Below, piece by piece: positions 21,585-28,901 of a stretch of DNA of 33,038 nucleotides. This stretch comes from Bacteroides thetaiotaomicron VPI-5482. GTDB taxonomy: Bacteria; Bacteroidota; Bacteroidia; Bacteroidales; Bacteroidaceae. Each line of letters opens with the position of its first letter. Within the stretch, counting starts at the first letter, position 1. The notes beneath the pieces were generated by a model. That model saw only the letters and a list, made by a program, of their open reading frames with translations, was not told the DNA's origin and made no database searches. The stretch covers positions 1 through 33,038 of the forward strand of contig NC_004703.1 in NCBI RefSeq assembly GCF_000011065.1, in the 5' to 3' direction. Made by a program: the position numbers and the translations under genes.

Positions 21585-21629
21585 TTTACGACCGCACAAA
21601 GATAACAAATTGTTGGCTAAAAGGGTTTA
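21585..21629 (-). repeat. Dispersed repeat R3, copy 2, with a consensus -7 box
   Basis: This segment matches 19960-20004. On the minus strand it has TATCTTTG (21604-21597), an exact TAnnTTTG box, pointing towards the 21020-21346 gene. The -33 part is not recognisable. Confidence 0.6.
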
Positions 21630-21745
21630 CGAACCTTTTATTTTTTTGCCCTATTATCTTAAATTCAGTGTTTATGAAATACCAAGTTCTTTTTGAACAT
21701 CCTTGTTTGCAGATGAAAAGATACTTTTGCAGTACCTTAATGTTG

Positions 21746-21853
21746 TCCGCATGGTGGGAGAACCGTACCGATCAGCCGGGTGCGCAATATCATTTTATAA
21801 TAACCGATAGGTTGTTTTTATGGTGTAACGCCCCGATATCGCTTTCTTTTTTT
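21746..21853 (+). repeat. Dispersed repeat R2, copy 2
   Basis: This is a direct copy of 18767-18873, beginning TCCGCATGGTGGGAGAACCG and ending in a T-run after GATATCGCTTTC. Differences are scattered, so the duplication is not recent. An open frame across it (21509-21904) is probably not a gene. Confidence 0.7.
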
Positions 21854-21906
21854 GTATCTTTATGTAGAAAATATTGCGTATTAACTGTTAATTTCGAAAA
21901 ATGATG

Positions 21907-22111
<205 letters not shown>

Positions 22112-23404
22112 GTGTGTAGAAACCTATATTTAAGACTTTTCAAGGTAATTCTCCTTTCTTTTTTATCGTGTTCCGTTCTTTTCGTTTCCGCTCAAGAGAC
22201 ACGGGATTCCGTGAAAATATATTTCCACAAGGGTAGAACGGAAATAGATCTCTCTTTACGGGATAACAGGCGGTCGTTAGAGAAGATCAGCCGCCGGATA
22301 TTGGAATACAGGCCGGACACGGCTTTCTCTATCTGCAAGATTATGGTGGTCGGTGCGGCGTCCCCCGAGGGGAGCATCGAACTGAACAGGCGTTTGTCTG
22401 AACTAAGGGCGAAACGTTTGTTCGATCACGTGTGCGGTTACTCGCCGCTACCCGACACGCTGAAAACGTCGGTATTCGTGGGGCGTGACTGGAGGGGATT
22501 GCTGCGTTTGGTGGAGAATGATCCCGGAATGCCCGGTAAATCGGAAACGGTGGAGCTTCTGCAAGGTATTGTTTCCGAGGTGGAAGCAAGTGGAAACGGG
22601 GAGAACAAGATAAATGAATTGAAACGCTTGCGGTACGGCATCCCATATCGGTACATGTATCGGAATTTGTTTCCGGATCTTCGTGCATCTTGTTTGTATA
22701 TTTGGTATGAATCGAAACGGAAGTCGTTCCCTGCCATGCAGGTTATCTCCCACCTGCATGATACATTGTACTTACCTTGTAAGCTTTCTCCGTTCGGTGG
22801 AGAAACGGGCGGTTTCCAGTCTGGGGAAAAACATGGGCCTTTTTACATGGCCGTGAAAACGAACATGCTTTATGATGCGTTGCTTGTGCCGAATATAGGG
22901 GTGGAGTTTTACGTCGGAAAGAACTGGTCCTTGGCCGGGAATTGGATGTATGCCTGGTGGAAAAGCGACCGGCACCATAACTACTGGCGGCTCTATGGCG
23001 GGGATCTGGAAGTGCGCCGCTGGTTTGGCAGGAAAGCGTCGGAAAAACCGCTTGCAGGGCATCACATCGGTCTCTACGGTCGGATATTCACCTACGACTT
23101 CGAGACCGGGGGGACGGGCTACATGGGCGGCAAGCCTGGCGGTACGCTTTGGGATAAGATGAACTATTCGGTAGGTCTGGAGTATGGTTATTCGCTGCCC
23201 GTCGCCCGTCGTCTGAATCTGGATTTCGTCATCGGTGTGGGCTATTGGGGTGGAGAATACCATAAATATGCCCCTATCGACGGCCATTATGTCTGGAAGG
23301 AGACCCGACGGCGCCACTGGTTTGGTCTCACGGAGGCGGAGATTTCGCTCGTATGGCTCTTGGGCCGTGGCAACTACAACGAGAAGAAAGGAGGCAGGCA
23401 GTGA
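22112..23404 (+). CDS. DUF3575 outer-membrane protein of the type V pilus locus
   Basis: The protein is 430 aa from GTG at 22112 (MCRNLYLRLFKVILLSFLSCSVLFVSAQ signal peptide). Residues about 30-120 resemble an OmpA-like periplasmic domain (VKIYFHKGRTEIDLSLRDNRRSLEKI..., VVGAASPEGSIELNRRLSELRAKR). The C-terminal part, from about 245, is the DUF3575 beta barrel (GPFYMAVKTNMLYDALLVPNIGVEFYVGKNW...). Such proteins commonly head Bacteroidales fimbrial operons. The start is uncertain because of the adjacent (AC)16 tract. Its stop overlaps the GTG start of the next gene. Confidence 0.82.
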   Translation: MCRNLYLRLFKVILLSFLSCSVLFVSAQETRDSVKIYFHKGRTEIDLSLRDNRRSLEKISRRILEYRPDTAFSICKIMVVGAASPEGSIELNRRLSELRAKRLFDHVCGYSPLPDTLKTSVFVGRDWRGLLRLVENDPGMPGKSETVELLQGIVSEVEASGNGENKINELKRLRYGIPYRYMYRNLFPDLRASCLYIWYESKRKSFPAMQVISHLHDTLYLPCKLSPFGGETGGFQSGEKHGPFYMAVKTNMLYDALLVPNIGVEFYVGKNWSLAGNWMYAWWKSDRHHNYWRLYGGDLEVRRWFGRKASEKPLAGHHIGLYGRIFTYDFETGGTGYMGGKPGGTLWDKMNYSVGLEYGYSLPVARRLNLDFVIGVGYWGGEYHKYAPIDGHYVWKETRRRHWFGLTEAEISLVWLLGRGNYNEKKGGRQ

Positions 23405-24321
23405 TACTGATACGCTTTAGTCTGGTGTTCATATTTTTATGGATGGGACTGACGGCTTGTGAGCATAAGGATTTATGTTACGATCATCCGCACTTTGCCA
23501 CGGTGCGGGTAGTATTCGACTGGACCAAGATTTCCAATCATGACAAGCCTGAAGGCATGAGGGTCGTATTTTATCCGACCGATGATGAAAGCAACACGTG
23601 GATATTTGATTTCCCCGGAGGAGAGGATGGGGAAGTGGAGCTCCCCGAGAATGATTACCGGGTAATTTGCTTCAACTACGATACCGACGGGATGGTTTGG
23701 AAAGAAAACGGCAGTTACACGCTTTTTACTGCCGATACGCGTGATGTTCGGTCGCCGGATAACCAGACAATGGCCGTCACCCCACCCTGGCTGTGTGGCG
23801 ACCATATAGACAGAGTTATCCTCAAGGACATTCCGGAAGGAAGCACGAAGATAATACGGCTAACTCCCGTAAACATGGTATGTCACTACACGTATGAGGT
23901 GAACGGAATTCGGGGACTGGACAGGGTGGCGGATTTGCGGGCCGCTCTTTCCGGCATGTCCGGCTCGCTTAACATGTCCGGCGACAGTTTGCCCGCCGAT
24001 CTTTCGGAGAGCCTGCTCTTTGATGGAATGGTTTCACGGAATCAGATTATAGGCGGATTCTATACGTTTGGACATTCCGCACTTGAAGGAGAGCCCAATG
24101 TTTTCCGGCTGTATCTCAAGAACCGTTCAGGCAGCATGTCTGTATTGGAACAGGACGTGAGCGACCAAGTGCATGATGTCCCGGTAGCGGGGCATATCGG
24201 TGATGTGCATCTGGTGTTGAATTTTGATTATGAGGTACCATCCGAGCCGGGAAGTGGCGGTCCGGGATTTGATGTGGACGTTGATGATTGGGATGATGTG
24301 AATGTGGATATAGTGTTGTAA
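23401..24321 (+). CDS. DUF5119 lipoprotein, likely pilus anchor/assembly protein
   Basis: The protein is 306 aa from the GTG at 23401, which overlaps the previous stop (GTGA). A longer open frame from 23353 would place non-signal sequence before the lipoprotein signal. The lipobox is LTAC with Cys20. The body is beta-rich (TVRVVFDWTKI..., KIIRLTPVNMVCHYTYEV...), like DUF5119/FimB-Mfa2-type proteins that anchor type V pili and limit their length. The C-terminus is acidic and Asp/Val-rich. Confidence 0.8.
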   Translation: MILIRFSLVFIFLWMGLTACEHKDLCYDHPHFATVRVVFDWTKISNHDKPEGMRVVFYPTDDESNTWIFDFPGGEDGEVELPENDYRVICFNYDTDGMVWKENGSYTLFTADTRDVRSPDNQTMAVTPPWLCGDHIDRVILKDIPEGSTKIIRLTPVNMVCHYTYEVNGIRGLDRVADLRAALSGMSGSLNMSGDSLPADLSESLLFDGMVSRNQIIGGFYTFGHSALEGEPNVFRLYLKNRSGSMSVLEQDVSDQVHDVPVAGHIGDVHLVLNFDYEVPSEPGSGGPGFDVDVDDWDDVNVDIVL

Positions 24322-24364
24322 TCGAGTTTTATTAATTATATTTATTAACAATTTTATTCATTTT

Positions 24365-25486
24365 ATGAAAAAAAGTACAGTAATGCTTTGGGCAATCTTT
24401 GGAGTACTACTGATGAGTTGCTCAGAAGAGGAGATTGCGAATGTGGAAACCTCCTCACGAAATGCGATTGGTTTTAACGTGTTAAGTAATGCGGCGGAAA
24501 CGAGGGCTACCCCTACTACCAACACCAACTTGAAGAACACCGATTTCGACGTGTTCGCTTTTACGGCGGATGGTACTGCCTTCATGGGAAAGAACGACAC
24601 GGAATTTGAACATGACGGAGTGAAGATCGTGTACAAAAATGGTAAGTGGGATTATGACAATGCGAGCGACCTTCGTTATTGGCCTACCGAGGCTTTGGAC
24701 TTTTACGCGTTCAATCCCGGAACGGTTAGTGAAGACATGATGGCGTTTTATAGTTGGGAAGCCACCAAGGATGTCCAAAAGATAAGTTATACCTGCATGG
24801 ATGAGTATGGAAGCGGTACTACTCATGCAAACTACGACGTGATGTATGCCATGGCCAAAGGCCAGACAAAAGACATGAACAACGGAATAGTGAAATTTAA
24901 TTTCAAACATATTCTGTCACAGGTCGTATTCAAAGCAAAGACCCAATACGATAACATGCAGGTGGACATCGACGTGATCAAGATTCATAATTTCAAATTT
25001 GCCGGCGCCTTCACATTGCCTGCGGCAGCCGATGGAACGGGAAGTTGGAGTTCGTCTGATTTAGCATTTCCACACGCATTTACCGTAGTGAAAAACGCAA
25101 ACATCACGGTCAATAGCAATACCGAAGCTACCGATATTACCACAAATACTCCTATGCTGAATATACCACAGGAGCTGACTGCTTGGAAAGTTTCCGAAAC
25201 AGCCACCAAAAGCAAGTTGGAGGCCGATAATGCGAAGCAATGTTATCTGGAGATCGCCTGCAAAATCCGGCAGTCCGGAGCTTATCTGTTGGGTTCAGCA
25301 AGCGAATACAAAACAATTTATGTTCCGTTCGGAGATACATGGGAACAGGGCAAGCGTCATATCTACACGTTGATTTTCGGTGGTGGTTATGATGATCAGG
25401 GAGAGGCTGTGTTGAATCCGATCCAGTTTGATGCAGAGACAACAGGCTGGGTTGATGCAGATAAAGACGTAAACGTCCAACCTTAA
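24365..25486 (+). CDS. Fimbrillin-family (Mfa-like) type V pilin
   Basis: The protein is 373 aa. It has a lipoprotein signal (LLMSC, Cys19, then SEEE) and a Bacteroidetes fimbrillin body. The N-terminal domain begins NAIGFNVLSNAAETRATPTT, and the Arg near residue 48 is a plausible protease cleavage site that would free the donor strand. Family-like segments include DLRYWPTEALDFYAFNP and KRHIYTLIFGGG. Lipidated precursors are exported, cut at an Arg or Lys and polymerised by strand exchange. Only one pilin is present, with no obvious separate tip or accessory pilins. A strong terminator follows. Confidence 0.85.
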   Translation: MKKSTVMLWAIFGVLLMSCSEEEIANVETSSRNAIGFNVLSNAAETRATPTTNTNLKNTDFDVFAFTADGTAFMGKNDTEFEHDGVKIVYKNGKWDYDNASDLRYWPTEALDFYAFNPGTVSEDMMAFYSWEATKDVQKISYTCMDEYGSGTTHANYDVMYAMAKGQTKDMNNGIVKFNFKHILSQVVFKAKTQYDNMQVDIDVIKIHNFKFAGAFTLPAAADGTGSWSSSDLAFPHAFTVVKNANITVNSNTEATDITTNTPMLNIPQELTAWKVSETATKSKLEADNAKQCYLEIACKIRQSGAYLLGSASEYKTIYVPFGDTWEQGKRHIYTLIFGGGYDDQGEAVLNPIQFDAETTGWVDADKDVNVQP

Positions 25487-25509
25487 TCCAAACGTTTATT
25501 AATATCGTA

Positions 25510-25563
25510 CCCGTTGGCAGGTTAAACATACGCAAGATTAACCCTGCCAACGGGTTTTTTATA
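25510..25563 (+). terminator. Terminator of the pilus operon
   Basis: CCCGTTGGCAG (25510-25520) plus GTTAA pairs with TTAACCCTGCCAACGGG, ending at 25554, followed by TTTTTT. It is a long, near-perfect stem right after the fimbrillin gene. Confidence 0.9.
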
Positions 25564-25674
25564 GGGAATCGCATTTTCAATATACTTTTTGATGTGTAGG
25601 GGTGCTTTTTGCGTACCTTTTTCCTGGAGAATTTCTTTTGTGGAGTGTTTGCCCTGTATATTCCCGATACGCTG

Positions 25675-25932
25675 TTATAGCAGGGAACTGTTTTTATCCA
25701 AGTAGTCAGATATAGCCTCTTGCAATACCGATTTTAGCGAATCGCCTTTGCGGATCGCGATCAGCTTTAAGTTCTGGTGATAGGTTTCGTCCATGACAAA
25801 ATTACAATGCACGGTTTTCGCTTTCTTCGGCTTTTGAGCCTCTTTTTGCCCGGCCGTGGATTGGATCAGGCTGTCTAATCCCCCGGTCAGCCCGGCCGAC
25901 ATACTGTTTTTTAAATCGTTCTTCTTTGCCAT
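25675..25932 (-). CDS. Small partition partner of ParA (ribbon-helix-helix-like), 85 aa
   Basis: The basic, flexible N-terminus (about 1-38, many Lys/Gln) precedes a C-terminal segment, KTVHCNFVMDETYHQNLKLIAIRKGDSLKSVLQEAISDYLDKN. That segment has the strand-helix-helix pattern of RHH DNA-binding proteins (CNFVMDE.. strand, then two helices). Being four bases downstream of parA, it most likely acts as the ParB/ParG-type centromere-binding protein. Its binding sites may be the TAGTA repeats in the parA promoter. Confidence 0.72.
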   Translation of the reverse strand: MAKKNDLKNSMSAGLTGGLDSLIQSTAGQKEAQKPKKAKTVHCNFVMDETYHQNLKLIAIRKGDSLKSVLQEAISDYLDKNSSLL

Positions 25933-25936
25933 ATGG

Positions 25937-26695
25937 TTACTTTATTTCTGTTAGCAGTTCGTTACATACACCCTCGTAGTCCTCTGCCCCGGCAGATTTG
26001 GGGGCATAGTGAAAAATATCCTGCCCTTGTGTCGGGGCTTCGGCCAGCGCAATGGAGTTGCGTACATGGGTGCTGAACACTTTGCCCTGGAATGTTTCCT
26101 GTACCAGTTCCGAAACGCTCTTGTTCAGGTTCTTTCTTCCGTCGTACTGGGTTATCAGAACCCCGGCGATCGAAAGATCCGAGTTCAAACGTTGCTGCAC
26201 CTTGTGGACTACCTGCATAAGTTTGGCCATTCCACGCATTGCCAGGAATTGAGCCTGAACCGGGATAATCAACCGATCCGAGGCCGTCAGTGCGTTAAGC
26301 GTGAGCAGCGACAGCGAGGGAGGACAGTCGATCAGGATATAATCGAATTTCTCCTTTTGGCCTTTGATAAGGTGGGCTAAGATAAGCTCCCGTCCGGCCT
26401 CGTTGATTAACTCCGTTTCAACGGCCGAGAGATCCAGGCAGGAGGGAACGACGCTAAGGCCGTCCTTATGCTCGTAGATCGGCAGGTCGTATTCGCCTTT
26501 CATCGCACCGTAGATCGTTTGGGGAAGCTCCGCAGAGAAGCCCAGCGATTCGGTCAGGTTGGCCTGCCCGTCAAGGTCGATCAAAAGAACCTTGTACCCT
26601 TTTTGACGTAACGCACCGCCCAGGTTGATCGTGGTTGTGGTCTTTCCTACTCCCCCCTTGTGATTCAATACGGAGATTACTTTTGCTTTGCTCAT
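25937..26695 (-). CDS. parA: ParA-family partition ATPase
   Basis: The protein is 252 aa. A deviant Walker A KGGVGKTT (about 13-20) follows MSKAKVISVLNH. Also present are the DLDGQANLT motif (Walker A') and Walker B YILIDCPPSLSLLTLNAL, all intact. It lacks an N-terminal DNA-binding extension, as in small type Ib ParA/Soj-like proteins. It would position plasmid copies before division with the small protein at 25675-25932. Its promoter carries TAGTA repeats over the -33 region. Confidence 0.93.
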   Translation of the reverse strand: MSKAKVISVLNHKGGVGKTTTTINLGGALRQKGYKVLLIDLDGQANLTESLGFSAELPQTIYGAMKGEYDLPIYEHKDGLSVVPSCLDLSAVETELINEAGRELILAHLIKGQKEKFDYILIDCPPSLSLLTLNALTASDRLIIPVQAQFLAMRGMAKLMQVVHKVQQRLNSDLSIAGVLITQYDGRKNLNKSVSELVQETFQGKVFSTHVRNSIALAEAPTQGQDIFHYAPKSAGAEDYEGVCNELLTEIK

Positions 26696-26727
26696 AAATT
26701 CAGTTTTTTAAATGGTTGTCATGTCCG

Positions 26728-26778
26728 CAAATATAGTTAAAATACTAATATACTAAAATACTAAAAGTAGTATTTTTC
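26728..26778 (-). promoter_or_regulatory. parA promoter overlapped by TAGTA repeats
   Basis: On the minus strand TATATTTG (26735-26728) is an exact -7 box. Upstream of it lies an array of TAGTATTTTAGTATATTAGTA type (26738-26776), which covers the -33 position. The array matches the blocks upstream of the SprT-like, rep and ardC-like genes. Autoregulation by the partition proteins and a centromere function are both likely. Confidence 0.65.
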
Positions 26779-26812
26779 GTTTTTTGCGTGTTTTTTGTGC
26801 CGATCGGGGAAG

Positions 26813-26849
26813 CGTACCGAAATAAATCCTGTTTCCGTCTTTCGGTACG
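26813..26849. other. Inverted repeat CGTACCGAAA / TTTCGGTACG
   Basis: These are perfect 10-bp arms (26813-26822 and 26840-26849) followed by a T-rich run, with a third GTACCGGAA at about 26861. They lie in the divergent gap between parA and the 26983 gene. The repeat could be an operator or a terminator-like hairpin. Confidence 0.45.
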
Positions 26850-26912
26850 TTTTGTTTCTGTACCGGAATTAATCAAAGATTAGAATAACCATAAATGTTT
26901 TTATACGTTAAT

Positions 26913-26956
26913 CATACGTATGTATATATGTATATATTTGTTTTTGAGTATCTTTG
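26913..26956 (+). promoter_or_regulatory. Promoter region of the 26983 gene (TATCTTTG) with CATACGTATG palindrome
   Basis: TATCTTTG (26949-26956) is an exact -7 box 26 bases before the ATG. CATACGTATG (26913-26922) is a 10-bp palindrome near the -33 region, a possible operator. Confidence 0.55.
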
Positions 26957-26982
26957 TGTGCTATAAATAAAAAATAAAAGAC

Positions 26983-27312
26983 ATGAGCACTTATTCGTAT
27001 AAAAATCCGAAGTTTATAAATTCCCCTAAAGGGGTGGTTGAAGTTGTAGAAGTGATTTATGACGGCAAAGATGATCCGGCCTATTCACTGGCTATTATTA
27101 AATGGGAAAATACCTATAAATTAGGTATTCGTTGGAACATCGCTTATAGTGAATGGGACGATTACCGCAAACAGAACGGGCAAGATGAATGTATAGGTAA
27201 TCCACAGTCGAGAGGTATTCCCACCTGGTTTGTTTTGCCCGATGATATGATGTTTGGTGAGAAGTTCAGCGGTGCGATGCAGAGGCTTGATGAATTAAGA
27301 AAAGGTAAGTAA
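26983..27312 (+). CDS. Hypothetical protein, 109 aa, cotranscribed with the RhuM-like gene
   Basis: This soluble protein has several aromatic residues (YSLAIIKWENTYKLGIRWNIAYSEWDDYRK, then GIPTWFVLPDDMMFG). No family is recognised. It has its own strong -7 box, and the RhuM/PLD-like gene starts three bases after its stop. The pair is therefore one transcription unit and may work together. Confidence 0.7.
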   Translation: MSTYSYKNPKFINSPKGVVEVVEVIYDGKDDPAYSLAIIKWENTYKLGIRWNIAYSEWDDYRKQNGQDECIGNPQSRGIPTWFVLPDDMMFGEKFSGAMQRLDELRKGK

Positions 27313-27315
27313 GCA

Positions 27316-28146
27316 ATGGAACAGGGAGAAATCATATTATACCAGCCGGATGAAGCGGTCAAGTTGGAAGTGAGGTTGGAAGATGAAACCGTTTGGCTGA
27401 CACAAGAACAAATAGCCGACTTGTTCGGGACTAAAAGGCCAGCTATTACCAAACATTTGAACAACATTTACAAAAGCGGCGAACTTGATATAGATAGCAC
27501 ATGTTCCATTTTGGAACATATGGGTAATGACGGCAAACAGAGATATACTACTAAATATTATAATCTTGATGCGATTCTGTCAATAGGATATCGGGTTAAT
27601 AGCAAGAACGCAACCCTTTTTAGGAAATGGGCGAATAGTGTATTAAAGGATTATCTTTTAAAGGGGTATTCCATTAATAAACGTTTGTCAGAACTTGAAA
27701 GGACTGTCGCTCAACATACCGAGAAGATAGATTTTTTCGTGCGTACTGCCTTGCCCCCGGTCGAAGGCATTTTTTATAACGGCCAGATTTTCGATGCGTA
27801 CAAGTTCGCCACCGATCTGGTAAAGTCGGCCAGGCGTTCGATCGTGCTTATCGACAACTATGTGGACGAAACGGTCTTGCTCATGTTGAGTAAACGCAGC
27901 GTCGGTGTCTCGGCCACCATTTACACACAGCGTATCACGCAGCAACTCCAACTTGATCTTGACAGGCATAACAGCCAGTACCCACCTATCGACATCAGGA
28001 CGTACCGGGACAGTCACGACCGTTTCCTGATCGTTGATGAAACGGACGTGTACCATATCGGAGCCTCGTTAAAGGATCTGGGGAAAAAGATGTTCGCTTT
28101 CTCAAAGCTGGATATTCCGGCGGCTGTGATAACTGACCTGTTATAA
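27316..28146 (+). CDS. RhuM-family protein with a C-terminal PLD-like domain
   Basis: The protein is 276 aa. Residues about 1-125 fit the RhuM family: VWLTQEQIADLFGTKRPAITKHLNNI (an HTH-like segment), YNLDAILSIGYRVNSKNATLFRKWA. After a short coiled coil, residues about 150-270 resemble a phospholipase D-like fold. SARRSIVLIDNYVDETVLLML is followed by HDRFLIVD (His234, Arg236, Asp241), where the usual HxK lysine is Arg, and by GASLKDLG. The C-terminal half is more GC-rich than the N-terminal half. Stand-alone PLD-type domains can be nucleases, but activity here is uncertain. It follows the 109-aa gene and precedes the resolvase. Confidence 0.78.
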   Translation: MEQGEIILYQPDEAVKLEVRLEDETVWLTQEQIADLFGTKRPAITKHLNNIYKSGELDIDSTCSILEHMGNDGKQRYTTKYYNLDAILSIGYRVNSKNATLFRKWANSVLKDYLLKGYSINKRLSELERTVAQHTEKIDFFVRTALPPVEGIFYNGQIFDAYKFATDLVKSARRSIVLIDNYVDETVLLMLSKRSVGVSATIYTQRITQQLQLDLDRHNSQYPPIDIRTYRDSHDRFLIVDETDVYHIGASLKDLGKKMFAFSKLDIPAAVITDLL

Positions 28147-28159
28147 TATCCCTTGTCTT

Positions 28160-28798
28160 ATGAATGTGGTTATCTATTCACGTGTAAGCTCGCAGTCGGC
28201 CAGGCAATCGACCGAACGGCAGGTTGTCGATCTGGAGAGGTTCGCAGCCGGACGGGGGTACGAGGTGACGGCGGTCTTTGAGGAAAAGATAAGCGGACGA
28301 AAGGCCAATATCGAACGCCCGGTTTTAAGCCGTTGCCTGGAATACTGCACAGATCCGCAGAACCGGGTGGATATGCTGTTGCTGACCGAGATCTCACGCC
28401 TGGGGCGTTCCACCCTGGAGATACTAAAGGCACTCGATACGCTGCACACGCATAAAATATGCGTGTATATCCAAAACTTGAACCTGGAAACATTACGGCC
28501 GGACAAGACGGTAAACCCCTTGTCCTCTCTGATTACTACCCTATTGGGGGAACTGGCCGCAATCGAACGCCAGGGGATCATTGACCGCCTTAATAGCGGA
28601 CGGGAGTTGTACATCCAGAAAGGGGGCAGGCTGGGACGGAAGCCGGGAAGCCGGAAAACGGCCGAACAGAGGAAAGAGGAATACCGGGAGGCGATCGCCT
28701 TGTTGAAGAAAGGCTACTCGATCCGGAACGTGGCGAAGCTCACGGGAAAGGCCGTTTCGACGATACAACAAGTAAAAAAAGACTTCATTAATAGCTGA
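28160..28798 (+). CDS. Serine recombinase (resolvase/invertase family)
   Basis: The protein is 212 aa. The catalytic core begins VVIYSRVSS with the nucleophile region at Ser7-Ser10 and Arg8. EISRLGRS supplies Arg80 and Arg83, and the long E-helix is around LLGELAAIERQGIIDRL. The C-terminal HTH spans about 168-208 (KKGYSIRNVAKLTGKAVSTIQQV). It is a small resolvase that would most simply resolve plasmid multimers. The nearby direct repeats at 28833-28872 could be part of its site. Confidence 0.9.
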   Translation: MNVVIYSRVSSQSARQSTERQVVDLERFAAGRGYEVTAVFEEKISGRKANIERPVLSRCLEYCTDPQNRVDMLLLTEISRLGRSTLEILKALDTLHTHKICVYIQNLNLETLRPDKTVNPLSSLITTLLGELAAIERQGIIDRLNSGRELYIQKGGRLGRKPGSRKTAEQRKEEYREAIALLKKGYSIRNVAKLTGKAVSTIQQVKKDFINS

Positions 28799-28816
28799 TT
28801 ATCGGAACAAATATTG

Positions 28817-28872
28817 TATTTTTGCAACAAATACGAGTAAATGCACGTAATTAAAAACGAGTATTTGCACGA
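28817..28872 (+). promoter_or_regulatory. Promoter of the Fic gene with paired ACGAGTA..TGCACG repeats
   Basis: TATTTTTG (28817-28824) is an exact TAnnTTTG box. Just downstream, ACGAGTAAATGCACG (28833-28847) and ACGAGTATTTGCACG (28858-28872) are direct repeats 25 bases apart, in the leader before the ATG at 28902. They could be operators for the Fic protein's own DNA-binding domain, or resolvase sites. Confidence 0.55.
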
Positions 28873-28901
28873 AAATAATCAGAATCTAAATAAAAACGGT
28901 T

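Noticed and set aside
21509..21904. Open frame of 131 codons on the plus strand
   Set aside because: It covers repeats R3 and R2, has an irregular Cys/Phe-rich composition, and shows no signal peptide or family pattern. The R3 part reads as a minus-strand promoter.
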